This document shows, piece by piece, positions 40,701 through 49,200 of a stretch of 64,000 bases of DNA (positions are counted from its first letter, which is position 1; every line of letters begins with the position of its first letter). A program made the translations under genes and the position numbers. The DNA lies in NCBI RefSeq assembly GCF_024626525.1, contig NZ_JANJGU010000014.1:1-64000 (forward strand). Reading direction: 5' to 3'. The DNA is from Lederbergia panacisoli (lineage in GTDB: Bacteria; Bacillota; Bacilli; Bacillales; Bacillaceae_C). A model generated the notes under the pieces. It had not been told where the DNA came from. It saw only the letters and a program-made list of their open reading frames with translations, and ran no database searches.

Positions 40701-41865
40701 AGGTGCGAGGGAAGCACTTGAAGACGGAGCAGATGATAATGAGCCGACAGATCCAACAGATCCTCCAGAAGAGAAAAAGTGGAAGGAAATTGGGGAGAAT
40801 CTAGTCATTGATGGAACATTTGACACTACGAAAGAATTTGGAACAGCGCCAGATCAATTAGTTGATGGCTGGAATATTTTTAACATGGGTAATCATGTTG
40901 ATTTTGCAGGTTTAGCAGATTTTTCAGTTGAAAATGGTCAGCTTCACGCCAATGTAAAACAAGTAGGCTGGAATTGGTATGATATTCAACTATTGCAGAA
41001 TCTAAACGTCCCAAGTGGAACATATAAAATTCAATTTGATATGAGTTCCGAGCAAGAACGCCCAGTTTATGTTGAGCTTGCGGGATCAGGGGTAAAAACG
41101 TTCAATGTGACGAATGTAATGAAAACATATGAAGTGATTGTTGATGCACATTCAGATGGGGTAAAACAATTTATGTTAGGATTAGGAAGGAATTCAGGGG
41201 ATGTCGAACCATCTGTTCCTTATACAATCGTCATCGATAATGTAAAGCTCGTAAAGGTAGAAGAAGTAACAGATGATGAGCCGACAGATCCAACTGATCC
41301 ACCTGAGCAAAAGAAGGATCAAGTTGATGCAGATTTCCGAATGAATGGGAATAATGCGGTAATCTCAGACGCTGATTTCGAAAGTCTTTTAGATGAAATG
41401 AAAAACGAAGGAACTGTTGTTATCAATTTGGCAAACAATAAAGACAATACGTTCGTTCGTCTTAGTGAAAGACAGGCTGAGCTGTTAAAAGAAAAATCAG
41501 CAAAGGTTCAAGTTAATTTGAATGATGATGTTATTTTATCCATCCCATCACAAATATTTAAAAACGAAAAAGGAAAAGTTGAAATAAGTATAAAGAAAGA
41601 AAAAGCTGTTAATGGGGCTGTTAGTTCAGTCTATAATTTGGAAATGAAGCAAGGCGGCCATACGATTACCGATTTTGATAAGCTAAACGTCACGATATCC
41701 TTCAAGGTGGAGAAGGGAAGCGACAATCTTAGCGTTTACTTTAAGGCAAAGAATGATTGGGTAAAACTTGGAGGCACATATAACAAAGGACTGGTGACCG
41801 TCGAAACAGATCACTTTAGTTCATTTGCAGTATTTGTAAACGCTCCTACCAATAAAAAGAAATAA
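37789..41865 (+). CDS. Large secreted GH16 beta-glucanase with five accessory modules
   Basis: A 1358-residue extracellular protein. Signal peptide about 1-26, then a glycoside hydrolase 16 domain (about 38-300) whose catalytic motif EIDIME places the nucleophile at Glu166 and the acid/base at Glu171, as in endo-1,3-beta-glucanases. Five beta-sandwich modules resembling CBM4/9-type carbohydrate-binding modules follow: about 311-485, 497-655, 661-815, 821-975 and 1001-1155. The third and fourth are close relatives (FPLKNGDFS, NPWD). Two Asp-Glu-Pro-Thr linkers flank the fifth. The last about 175 residues resemble the domain often placed before S-layer-homology repeats, but those repeats are absent. 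AGGGGG precedes the ATG. Substrate is probably laminarin-like or fungal glucan. Confidence 0.85.
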   Translation: MSKKWWSLSMVFLLFFSNFFSLNVKANETNEEPPSEDSDWSLVWEDNFDGNELDTTKWSIDTGNGFENPDGSWNPGWGNNELQYYDENNVKIENGKLILEGRKESISDNHGTYQYTSGKILSRGKFSKKYGKIEAKMKLPKGKGFWPAFWMMPEDDVYGGWAASGEIDIMEGKGSIPNKVGGAIHYGGGWPNNTYTAKDYEFSSGDITDFNVYSLEWEPGELRWYVNGELYQKLNNWNSTGTGNAAKYSYPAPFDQEFFIILNLAIGGHFDGNPDGSTEFPGQVEVDYVRVYELTGRDYLQPVEPGFDVEELPDNAKKAIDGNYIYDNAFEKGFTTITNSSELDNKWDYMNWNLVYMNDFAGNASASVENLDGTPFAKVNINQPGSQSYSVQLIQNVTLGKGRWYKLSFDAKSNANRNVNLKFGGGPERGYTAYAPTPDFALTNDVQSYEMKFQMQHDTDAAARLEFNMGLNANTVWIGNAVLEEIDPVDPYNEDAPKKPLSNGNHIYNGTFDQGRLDRMTYWNLHTDGAVAKASVDPDKRELKVEITDGGSSNQAIKVVQKGLNLLSNDEYELTFNARAESLKDIQVALLNEDGTVNFSGSQRISLTTAMEEKTLRFTMPDVTDVKGQLVFLLGGNNSHVYLDDVKLIRLTNKNDQLTLNDIFPLKNGDFSKELEHWTKHIQGDFDGHGSSGTLQVEDGQAKFTIRNVGYNPWDLMLIQEGMNLKKGNTYVVQFDAKSTVDRTMEIVVENASYTRFFNEKIQLNNTMETFQFEFKMNTDEAVGLKYLLGNIAGASAINEAHNVFIDNVRFEIKGEREKHFPLKNGDFSNDLSSWNRHVQGDYDGNSKATMEAVNGEAKVSVQNVGTNPWDVQLHQSGLALMEGKTYVVSFDARSTIDRLLEVVIDNGDPAYYRYFEETVQLTDSAKTYSFEFKMTSDDMTKFQFLVGNVGGQQLTIPHDVFIDNVRLEVKGAREALEDGADDNEPTDPTDPPEEKKWKEIGENLVIDGTFDTTKEFGTAPDQLVDGWNIFNMGNHVDFAGLADFSVENGQLHANVKQVGWNWYDIQLLQNLNVPSGTYKIQFDMSSEQERPVYVELAGSGVKTFNVTNVMKTYEVIVDAHSDGVKQFMLGLGRNSGDVEPSVPYTIVIDNVKLVKVEEVTDDEPTDPTDPPEQKKDQVDADFRMNGNNAVISDADFESLLDEMKNEGTVVINLANNKDNTFVRLSERQAELLKEKSAKVQVNLNDDVILSIPSQIFKNEKGKVEISIKKEKAVNGAVSSVYNLEMKQGGHTITDFDKLNVTISFKVEKGSDNLSVYFKAKNDWVKLGGTYNKGLVTVETDHFSSFAVFVNAPTNKKK

Positions 41866-41870
41866 GGAAT

Positions 41871-41906
41871 AAGAAAAGGCGGCCTGAGATTAGCCGCCTT
41901 TTTCTT
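41871..41906. terminator. Terminator after the glucanase gene
   Basis: Stem AAGAAAAGGCGGC/GCCGCCTTTTTCTT with an 8-nt loop and a T-rich tail. Confidence 0.9.
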
Positions 41907-41970
41907 ATCCCTTCATTTATATTAAAAAATTTGATACATTTTTAATATCAGCTTTAAAGAGGGTGAGCGT

Positions 41971-42816
41971 ATGATTTATATTGGAGTAACAGGATGGGGA
42001 GACCACGATTCGCTGTATAGTCAAGGAATAACTGCACGCGATAAGTTGAAGGAATATGCTGCCCATTTTCCAACTGTCGAGGTGGATACTTCCTTTTACG
42101 CGATTCAGCCGGAAAAAAATAGTGCAAAATGGGTTCATGATACGCCTGATAACTTTCGCTTTGTCGTGAAAGCTTATCAAGGTATGACGGGGCATCAAAG
42201 GGGCGAAATTCCATTTGCCACGAAAGATGAAATGTTTGAGGCTTTCCTTTTATCGATAAAAGCTTTTACCGAGAGTGGAAAATTAGCCATGGTGTTATTC
42301 CAATTTCCACCTTGGTTTGATTGCACAAAAGAAAATGTTGCATACTTAAGATATTGCCGTGAAAAAATGCAGGAAGTTCCCGTTGCATTGGAATTCCGTA
42401 ATCAAACGTGGTTTTATCCTCAGTATAAAGCAAGCACGCTTCGGTTCATGGAAGAAGAAAGATGGATTCATAGTATCTGTGACGAACCTCAAGTGGGTTT
42501 AGGTTCTGTGCCTACTATTTTGCATTCGACAAATAAGGAAAAAACATTAGTGCGTATGCACGGCCGCAATGTGGCGGCTTGGATGAAGCCGAATGGGAAT
42601 AATTGGAGAGAAGTTCGTTATTTATATCGCTATAATAAGGAAGAACTGCTAGAATGGAAAAAATGGATTCTTCAATTACAAAAAGAAACGAAAGATATAT
42701 ATGTTCTTTTTAATAATAACTCTGGCGGGGACGCGGCAGATAATGCTAAACAATTTATCGAAATGCTCGGGATTGAGTATACAGGCTTAGCCCCAAAGCA
42801 GCTTGGTTTATTTTAA
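41971..42816 (+). CDS. yunF: DUF72 protein YunF
   Basis: A 281-residue DUF72 protein with a predicted TIM-barrel-like fold. The typical opening MIYIGVTGWGDH, the segment VEVDTSFYAIQP and LEFRNQTWF are clear, and the C-terminal DIYVLFNNNSGGDAADNA is family-typical. The biochemical role of DUF72 is not established. GAGGGTGAG precedes the ATG. Length and position next to yunD match B. subtilis yunF. Confidence 0.87.
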   Translation: MIYIGVTGWGDHDSLYSQGITARDKLKEYAAHFPTVEVDTSFYAIQPEKNSAKWVHDTPDNFRFVVKAYQGMTGHQRGEIPFATKDEMFEAFLLSIKAFTESGKLAMVLFQFPPWFDCTKENVAYLRYCREKMQEVPVALEFRNQTWFYPQYKASTLRFMEEERWIHSICDEPQVGLGSVPTILHSTNKEKTLVRMHGRNVAAWMKPNGNNWREVRYLYRYNKEELLEWKKWILQLQKETKDIYVLFNNNSGGDAADNAKQFIEMLGIEYTGLAPKQLGLF

Positions 42817-42881
42817 TTTAGATAGTACCTTTAATTGGGAAATTATAAAGTATTTTAAGGCAATCGTTAGGAAGTGTACTC

Positions 42882-44243
42882 TTGAAAGAAAAAATTCATA
42901 TCTATCATACAAATGATCTTCATAGCCATTTTGAAAATTGGCCTAAAATACAATCTTTTCTAGCAGAAAGGAAAGCGTTCCATGAAGCAGCAGGAGAAGA
43001 TGTTTTTATTTTCGACTGTGGTGATTTTATGGATCGCTGGCACCCATTTACAGAAGGTTCAATGGGGAAAGGGAATACACAAGTATTAAATGAAGGCTAT
43101 TATAATGCTGTAACTATTGGGAACAATGAAGGAATTACTCTCCCATTTCAAGATTTGGACGGCCTATATGAAGAGGCGAATTTTGAAGTGATTGTGGCGA
43201 ATTTATATCTTCCTGAATATAAAAGACCAAAGTGGGTCCAGCCTTATGTCATTTATAAAACAAAGCAAGGTCATAAAATTGGCGTTACGGCGGTCACTAC
43301 CTATTATCAAAAATTATATCAATTACTTGGCTGGGAGCTTTCGGAACCTTTTACGGAACTTGAAATGCAAATAAATAGAATGAAAGATAAAACTGATATG
43401 ATAATTGTTCTTTCGCATTTAGGAATTCATGATGACGAAAAAATGACAGAGTTATTTCCCCAAGTTGATTTAATATTAGGCGCACATACGCATCACTTTT
43501 TCCATGAAGGAAATAAGGTGAATCATACGATGATGGCGGCGGCAGGGAAATATGGCCGATTTGTCGGATATATAGAAGTCGAGCTAATGGAAAAGCCTTT
43601 AATGATCCAGCCGAGGCTATTTGAAACAGATTTACTACCATCCGTTAAAAATGAGGAGATCTTTGTACGTGAACTGGAAAGCGTCGGAAAAAGGCAATTA
43701 GATAGTAGAGTCGCTTACTTACATAATACTTTAGAATTTTCATGGGAAAGGCCTTCATCATTAGCAAATCTATTATGCGAGGCGATACATGAATGGTGCA
43801 AACCCGATTGTACTTTGATTAATTCAGGCTTAGTGCTGACGCAACTTCAAAAAGGATATGTGACAAAATATGATATCCATCAAATGCTGCCGCATCCGAT
43901 AAATCCTTGTAATGTTGAACTTACAGGGGCTCAATTAAAAGAGGTGCTTCTTCATTCCGAAGATGATGGGTGGTCTGATCTTGAAGTAATCGGTTTAGGA
44001 TTTAGAGGATCCGTAATGGGGGCGTTCGTTCATTATGGAGTAGAAATAGACAAGGAAGAGCAACAAGTGTTTATTAAGGGAAATCCAATCGATCCCGAAA
44101 AAACGTATACACTTGGAACGACTGATATGTTTACCTTTGGAAGATTTTTTCCGGAGATACGGCGTTCTGAAGTTAAGAACTATTTTATGCCGGAATTTCT
44201 TCGTGATATTATGGAATGGAAATTAGGGCGAATGAATGATTGA
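42882..44243 (+). CDS. yunD: 5'-nucleotidase-family metallophosphatase YunD
   Basis: A 453-residue cytoplasmic protein of the 5'-nucleotidase family. The N-terminal metallophosphoesterase domain has metal-binding motifs HTNDLHSHF (8-16), DCGDFMDRW, GNNE, LSHLGIHDD and GAHTHHF. The C-terminal nucleotidase domain follows from about 285. No signal peptide is present, unlike secreted relatives. Start is TTG 42882 with TAGGAAGTG upstream. Likely hydrolyses nucleotides or related phosphoesters; the exact substrate is unknown. Confidence 0.87.
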   Translation: MKEKIHIYHTNDLHSHFENWPKIQSFLAERKAFHEAAGEDVFIFDCGDFMDRWHPFTEGSMGKGNTQVLNEGYYNAVTIGNNEGITLPFQDLDGLYEEANFEVIVANLYLPEYKRPKWVQPYVIYKTKQGHKIGVTAVTTYYQKLYQLLGWELSEPFTELEMQINRMKDKTDMIIVLSHLGIHDDEKMTELFPQVDLILGAHTHHFFHEGNKVNHTMMAAAGKYGRFVGYIEVELMEKPLMIQPRLFETDLLPSVKNEEIFVRELESVGKRQLDSRVAYLHNTLEFSWERPSSLANLLCEAIHEWCKPDCTLINSGLVLTQLQKGYVTKYDIHQMLPHPINPCNVELTGAQLKEVLLHSEDDGWSDLEVIGLGFRGSVMGAFVHYGVEIDKEEQQVFIKGNPIDPEKTYTLGTTDMFTFGRFFPEIRRSEVKNYFMPEFLRDIMEWKLGRMND

Positions 44244-44293
44244 CCAATTTTCTCCCTCCTTCATACATATGAGTATTGGGAGGAGTGAAGAAT

Positions 44294-44596
44294 ATGGTTT
44301 CTGTGGAGCCTTTAATAATAGAAGGACATACGTTTATTGCTACTTCTGTATTACTGCCAAAGACTACATTACTGACAATTTCAAATGATAAAGGCTATAT
44401 TATGTGTGGAGCACTAGATGTAGCCTTATTAAATAACCGCCTAGTTGACCGGCATATTATTGCTGGAAGAGCTGTAGGCGTTAAGACGATTGAACAGTTA
44501 ATGAATGCGCCTCTTGAATCCGTTACGGTCGAGGCTGAGAGATTAGGGATTCATGTAGGTATGATCGGTGCGGAGGCATTATTGAAAATGGTATAA
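44294..44596 (+). CDS. yunC: DUF1805 protein YunC
   Basis: A 100-residue single-domain DUF1805 protein with KTTLLTISNDKGYIMCGALD and the C-terminal GAEALLKMV typical of YunC. Function unknown. ATG 44294 follows GGGAGGAGTG; the frame extends upstream without a better start. It lies between yunD and yunB as in B. subtilis. Confidence 0.87.
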   Translation: MVSVEPLIIEGHTFIATSVLLPKTTLLTISNDKGYIMCGALDVALLNNRLVDRHIIAGRAVGVKTIEQLMNAPLESVTVEAERLGIHVGMIGAEALLKMV

Positions 44597-44674
44597 CAAA
44601 ATCCGGGACAAATTTTTAAAACTTGCCCTAACTTTCCCCTCTTACGCATACATTTGCATTAAGGGGGGATTTTT

Positions 44675-45421
44675 TTGGCTGTATTTCGTGCGCGAAAGAT
44701 ACGGCGTGGCCCTTTGCCGTTCCGCTATGTCATGCTTTTATCATTCGTATTTTTTCTATTTTCAACTGCATTAGGGCTATGGATTATAAATAGTGGGATA
44801 AAACCTACATTAATCAACTATGCTGAATCGCAAACAAGTAAAATTGCGCCAGCGGTCATTAATAAAGCAGTTCAGGAAGTCATACCTAATGTTAAAAATC
44901 TTAACGAGGTAATGGAAACCCAGCCGAATGGTGGAGTAGTATTTAAAACGGATATTATTAACCAAACGCAAGCAGAATTATCTAGGGCAATCCAATTTAA
45001 TTTAAAACAAGCGGAAAAAGGAAATCTTGAGGAATTGGAGGCGGAAACCGGTATTCGAATTGATTATCATAAATCAAGTGAAGGCGAGGGAATTGTTTAT
45101 TCATTTCCAATAGGCCAAGCTACTAAGAACGCCTTGCTTGGGAACTTAGGACCGAGAATTCCCATTAGGTTTACCGTAGTAGGCAGTGTAAATTCCAATG
45201 TTGTACCCAAGGTGGAGCAATATCCAATAAATAATTTATTTGTATCTGTTATCATACCTCTTGAAGTAACTGTCCAAATCATCATCCCTTTTGGATCAAA
45301 AAAAACAGTTGTCAAACAAGAAGTGCCGCTTGCAATGGGAGTACTTCCTCTGGATGTACCAAATTTTTATAATGGAAATGGAAAAACAAATCCATCCATT
45401 CAAATCCCTACAAATCCTTAG
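44675..45421 (+). CDS. yunB: Sporulation protein YunB
   Basis: A 248-residue protein with a basic N-terminus (RARKIRRG), one membrane helix at about 18-40 and an extracytoplasmic domain. YunB of B. subtilis is made in sporulation and its loss reduces sporulation. Start TTG 44675 follows AAGGGGGGA. In B. subtilis it neighbours lytH; here two transporter genes intervene, an apparent insertion or rearrangement. Confidence 0.88.
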   Translation: MAVFRARKIRRGPLPFRYVMLLSFVFFLFSTALGLWIINSGIKPTLINYAESQTSKIAPAVINKAVQEVIPNVKNLNEVMETQPNGGVVFKTDIINQTQAELSRAIQFNLKQAEKGNLEELEAETGIRIDYHKSSEGEGIVYSFPIGQATKNALLGNLGPRIPIRFTVVGSVNSNVVPKVEQYPINNLFVSVIIPLEVTVQIIIPFGSKKTVVKQEVPLAMGVLPLDVPNFYNGNGKTNPSIQIPTNP

Positions 45422-45486
45422 TCATATTGCGAGAAGATAGAAAAAATGTTATATTAATATAGGTATTTTTAACTTAATAAACCTTA

Positions 45487-45740
45487 TCAAAATCGGATGA
45501 GGTAGAGGCGCAAAAGGAATGAGTAGACTGTGTTAGGATGACAACGATGATCACAGTGCGAAAGGTTCTTTTGCCGAAGCGGGGATTTTTTGTCAAAGGG
45601 TTTTCGCTGGTGTTGCTTTGAAGAAGGGTAACACTCTCATATAGTGCTGTGTACTATTATGGGGAGCTACAGATCACGATGGAGAAACTGACATTACAAA
45701 TAAGAGTAATGATAGGTCTCTATCATTACTCTTTTTATAT
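45487..45740 (+). promoter_or_regulatory. Lysine riboswitch (L-box) with terminator
   Basis: The conserved L-box words are in order: GATGAGGTAGAGGCGC, AATGAGTAGACTG, GTGCGAAAGG, TTTTGCCGAAGCG, a CTGGTGTTG...GGGTAACACT arm and GGGGAGC. The intrinsic terminator AAGAGTAATGATAG/CTATCATTACTCTT (45702-45733) with a T-run lies just before the downstream ribosome site. Lysine binding is expected to favour termination and repress the transporter gene. The element fills the 340-bp gap after yunB. Confidence 0.93.
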
Positions 45741-45761
45741 TTTTGGAGGGAAAGAGGAAGT

Positions 45762-47333
45762 ATGGAGAATTCAATTTTATCCTTGCTGCCGCCAATATTG
45801 GCGATAGTGATGGTTATCATTACAAAAAGGGTATTACTTTCGTTAGGAACTGGTATTGTTGTTTCGGCTTTGTTATTGTCGAAAGGGAATGTCCTTGAAG
45901 GCACCGCCATTTTATGGAGTGCTGTAAAAGGAATCTTTATTGAAGATGGTGCTTTGAATACTTGGAATTTATATATTTTATTCTTTTTATTTTTGTTAGG
46001 CATCATTACAGCCCTCATAAATATTTGCGGGGGGAGCCGAGCTTTTGGGGAATGGGCAATGAAAAAAGTAAAAAATCGTGCCGGCGCTCAAATTCTTGCT
46101 GCTGTGTTTGGCGTTATCATTTTTATTGACGATTATTTTAATGCACTTGCGGTTGGACAAGTTGCCCGTCCGATTACGGATCGTCATCGAGTATCAAGGG
46201 CAAAGCTTGCGTACATTATCGATTCGACTTCTGCCCCTGTTTGTGTTGTGTCGCCCATTTCCAGTTGGGGAGCGTTTATCATTGGAATCATTGGCACTGT
46301 TTTAACTACACATCAAATAACAGATATATCAGCCTTTACTGCTTTCATAAAAATAATTCCTATGAACTTGTATGTGTGGACAACGCTTGCTATGGTATTT
46401 ATCATTGCTTGGCGAAACATTGATTTTGGCAGAATGAAAGTTCATGAAGAACGGACAATTGCTACGGGAATTCCTTACGATCCTAATAAAACGGTACAAG
46501 GTGAAATAAAGGAAGACTTGCCGATTAGTGAAAAAGGAAAAGTCGGCGATTTATTATGGCCGATTATTGCGTTATTTGCAGGGACTTTAGGTGCCATTAT
46601 TTGGAGCGGATTAGGTGCCACAGAAGGTAAAGCGACAGCAATGGATATATTCGGAAATGCCGATGTGTCAGAGGCACTTGTCATAGGTGGCTTAATTGGA
46701 TTATTTGTAACGATTGGGTTATTTTTCCGTCAATCCTTAATATATCGCTCAGTTAAAAGCGGCCTGCTCTTTACTGGATTTAGAGTTGGGATTAAATCAA
46801 TGATGCCAGCGGTGTTAATATTATTATTTGCTTGGGCTATTATTACGCTTATTGATGAATTAGGAACAGGCTTATATCTTGGCAGCTTAGTAGAGAAATC
46901 ACAATTGAATCCAGCCTTATTACCAGTCATATTATTCATCGGGGCTGCTGCGATGGCCTTTGCAACGGGTACATCATGGGGGTCCTTTGGAATCCTGCTG
47001 CCGATTGCTGGTCAAATAGTTTCCGTAACGGATTTGTCACTGTTATTACCTTCTTTGGCAGCAGTGCTTGCAGGAGCGGTTATGGGTGACCACTGCTCAC
47101 CGATTTCCGATACGACGATTCTTTCATCGACCGGAGCGGCCTGTAATCATATGGACCACGTCATGACCCAATTGCCATATGCAATAGTATCCGGCTTGAT
47201 CACTGCAGTTGGGTATTTGGTGATAGGAATTTCAGAAAGTATGATTTTGGGTTTGCTTACGATTATGATTTTACTCGTTATTTTGTTTGCTTTTTTGAGA
47301 AAAAATAAATATGTTTCGACAAAAACAGGATGA
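45762..47333 (+). CDS. NhaC-family transporter under lysine control (LysW-like)
   Basis: A 523-residue NhaC-family membrane protein with about 12-13 helices. It has the family segments FIDDYFNALAVGQVARPI, IIDSTSAPVCVVSPISSWGA and GDHCSPISDTTILSSTGAAC. The family is named for Na+/H+ exchange, but homologues under an L-box are predicted lysine transporters, and the riboswitch directly upstream supports that here. GAGGAAGT precedes the ATG. A terminator follows, so it is monocistronic. Transport of lysine is inferred, not shown by the sequence. Confidence 0.87.
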   Translation: MENSILSLLPPILAIVMVIITKRVLLSLGTGIVVSALLLSKGNVLEGTAILWSAVKGIFIEDGALNTWNLYILFFLFLLGIITALINICGGSRAFGEWAMKKVKNRAGAQILAAVFGVIIFIDDYFNALAVGQVARPITDRHRVSRAKLAYIIDSTSAPVCVVSPISSWGAFIIGIIGTVLTTHQITDISAFTAFIKIIPMNLYVWTTLAMVFIIAWRNIDFGRMKVHEERTIATGIPYDPNKTVQGEIKEDLPISEKGKVGDLLWPIIALFAGTLGAIIWSGLGATEGKATAMDIFGNADVSEALVIGGLIGLFVTIGLFFRQSLIYRSVKSGLLFTGFRVGIKSMMPAVLILLFAWAIITLIDELGTGLYLGSLVEKSQLNPALLPVILFIGAAAMAFATGTSWGSFGILLPIAGQIVSVTDLSLLLPSLAAVLAGAVMGDHCSPISDTTILSSTGAACNHMDHVMTQLPYAIVSGLITAVGYLVIGISESMILGLLTIMILLVILFAFLRKNKYVSTKTG

Positions 47334-47349
47334 GTTCATCCTGTTTTTT
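47321..47349 (+). terminator. Terminator after the NhaC-family gene
   Basis: Near-perfect stem AAAAACAGGATGA/TCATCCTGTTTTT; the tail is T-rich. Confidence 0.9.
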
Positions 47350-47429
47350 ATATTAATATAATAATTTTTCATCTTTTTTTATAAGAGTAAAATTTGACAA
47401 AAGCTGATATATCCTAAATATTTTCTGTT

Positions 47430-47458
47430 TTGACAAGTTAGGCTTATCTCGCTATAAT
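47430..47458 (+). promoter_or_regulatory. Consensus sigma-A promoter for the NSS transporter
   Basis: TTGACA and TATAAT, both perfect, are separated by exactly 17 bp. They lie 67 bp before the transporter start and are the best promoter in the window. Confidence 0.9.
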
Positions 47459-47524
47459 GTTTTTAGATTAATCAATAATCTGAAAAAATAAAATCTTCTA
47501 AATGGAGAGAAAGGGGGAAGTTAA

Positions 47525-49048
47525 ATGGAGAATCGCGCGCAGTTCGGTTCGAGAGCCGGTTTTATTTTTGCGGCCGTAGGTTCTGCGATTGGACTCGGAA
47601 ATATTTGGCGATTTCCAGCGGTTGCGTATGATAATGGAGGAGGAGCATTCTTTCTGCCATATTTATTCGCTTTGCTAACGGCTGGTATTCCGCTTTTGAT
47701 TCTTGAGTTCGCAATTGGTCATAAGTATAGGGGTTCTGCACCATTGTCGCTTGCAAGGGTTAAAAGGGGTGGAGAATGGATTGGTTGGTGGCAAATCAGT
47801 ATTTCCTTTGTCATCGCAACATATTACGCGGTTATTATTGCATGGGCACTAGCTTATACGTATTTTTCCTTTAAACTTGAGTGGGGAACTGATACAACTC
47901 CATTCTTAATTGAAAATTATTTAAAAGTTGGGGGCACGGAAACATTTGGAAGCTTTGTTCCTGGGGTACTAATTCCTCTCATACTTGTTTGGCTTATCGT
48001 ACTTGGGATTCTTTTTGCTGGTGTTAAAAAAGGGATTGAAATGGCAACAAAAATTATGATTCCTTTACTTGTTGTTTTATTTTTAATTATCGTTATTCGT
48101 GCAGTAACTCTTGATGGTGCAATGGAAGGTCTAAATCAATTCTTTAAGCCTGACTGGTCCATGATCACGAATGGAAAAGTCTGGGTGGCAGCATACGGAC
48201 AAATCTTCTTCAGTTTATCAATCGGTTTTGCTATTATGATTACTTATTCAAGTTATTTACCGAAGAAGTCCGATATAACGAATAGTGCCTTTATTACAGG
48301 ATTTGCCAACTCAGGATTTGAATTGCTTGCAGGATTTGGTGTATTTGCTGCATTAGGTTTCATGGCTGCACAGCAAGGCGTACCTGTGAATGAAGTTGTA
48401 AAAGGTGGAGTTATTTTAGCATTCTCTATTTTTCCTACTATCATTAATCAATTGCCTGCTTTTAACGAAATCTTTGGTATCTTATTTTTCGTCTCATTAA
48501 CTCTTGCAGGACTAACGTCTTTAATTTCGATTGTTGAAACGTATATTGCTGGCATTCAGGAGAAATTTAACATTAGCCGTGCTAAAGCAGTAACCTTTGG
48601 TGGTGGGGTAACAGCCATTATTTCACTAGCATTTGCCACACAAAATGGTCTGAATCTTCTTGATGTTGCGGATTACTTTATTAACCAATTCGGTGTTGCG
48701 ATGGCTGGATTGTTTGAAGTTATCTTTATTGCTTGGTTTGCTAAACAGCTAAAACCTCTTCAAGCGCATGCCGATTCAGTATCCGATATAAGACTTGGGG
48801 CATGGTGGAGGATAAGTCTTTCTATTATTACCCCAGTTGTTTTAGGTTACATGATGTTTGATAATTTACGTCAAAACTTGACTGCTGAATACGGTGGAGG
48901 AGACTATCCACGTGAATTCCTATTTAAGTATGGCTGGACAGTTGCAATTGGAGCGATTTTAGTTGGTGTCTTAATTACATTGAAGCCATGGAAAGGGCAA
49001 GCCCTAGAACAGCCTGCTTTCGAAGATAAGAAGGAGGAGGTTTCATAA
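47525..49048 (+). CDS. NSS-family sodium-dependent amino acid transporter
   Basis: A 507-residue neurotransmitter:sodium symporter. Helix 1 carries the sodium/substrate site GSAIGLGNIWRFPAVAYDNGG; about 12 helices follow. The next gene encodes a MetS-type small subunit, which points to a MetP/MetS-like methionine/alanine importer. Substrate identity is inferred from that pairing alone. AAGGGGGAAG precedes the ATG and a perfect sigma-A promoter lies upstream. Confidence 0.9.
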   Translation: MENRAQFGSRAGFIFAAVGSAIGLGNIWRFPAVAYDNGGGAFFLPYLFALLTAGIPLLILEFAIGHKYRGSAPLSLARVKRGGEWIGWWQISISFVIATYYAVIIAWALAYTYFSFKLEWGTDTTPFLIENYLKVGGTETFGSFVPGVLIPLILVWLIVLGILFAGVKKGIEMATKIMIPLLVVLFLIIVIRAVTLDGAMEGLNQFFKPDWSMITNGKVWVAAYGQIFFSLSIGFAIMITYSSYLPKKSDITNSAFITGFANSGFELLAGFGVFAALGFMAAQQGVPVNEVVKGGVILAFSIFPTIINQLPAFNEIFGILFFVSLTLAGLTSLISIVETYIAGIQEKFNISRAKAVTFGGGVTAIISLAFATQNGLNLLDVADYFINQFGVAMAGLFEVIFIAWFAKQLKPLQAHADSVSDIRLGAWWRISLSIITPVVLGYMMFDNLRQNLTAEYGGGDYPREFLFKYGWTVAIGAILVGVLITLKPWKGQALEQPAFEDKKEEVS

Positions 49049-49164
49049 TGACTGGTAGTGCAATCGTCATGATGATTATTGGAGTTGTCATTATTTGGGG
49101 AGGCTTAGGTGCAAGTGTGGCACTTGCCATTTCTAAAGCGAAAGAAGCAAAAAGAAAAGCTTGA
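49048..49164 (+). CDS. metS: MetS-type small subunit of the NSS transporter
   Basis: A 38-residue protein: MTGSAIVMMIIGVVIIWGGL and a continuing hydrophobic stretch form one membrane helix, followed by a basic tail ending KAKEAKRKA. This is the signature of the MetS/NSS small-subunit family, needed for MetP function in Corynebacterium. Its start shares one base with the transporter stop and has AAGGAGGAGG upstream inside the transporter gene, so the two are co-translated. A terminator follows at once. Confidence 0.9.
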   Translation: MTGSAIVMMIIGVVIIWGGLGASVALAISKAKEAKRKA

Positions 49165-49168
49165 ATAT

Positions 49169-49200
49169 AAAAGCTTCGGGAGTTAAAGCCCGAAGCTTTT
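49169..49200. terminator. Bidirectional terminator between metS and lytH
   Basis: Stem AAAAGCTTCGGG/CCCGAAGCTTTT with an 8-nt loop lies between convergent stops and overlaps the lytH stop by two bases. Confidence 0.9.
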
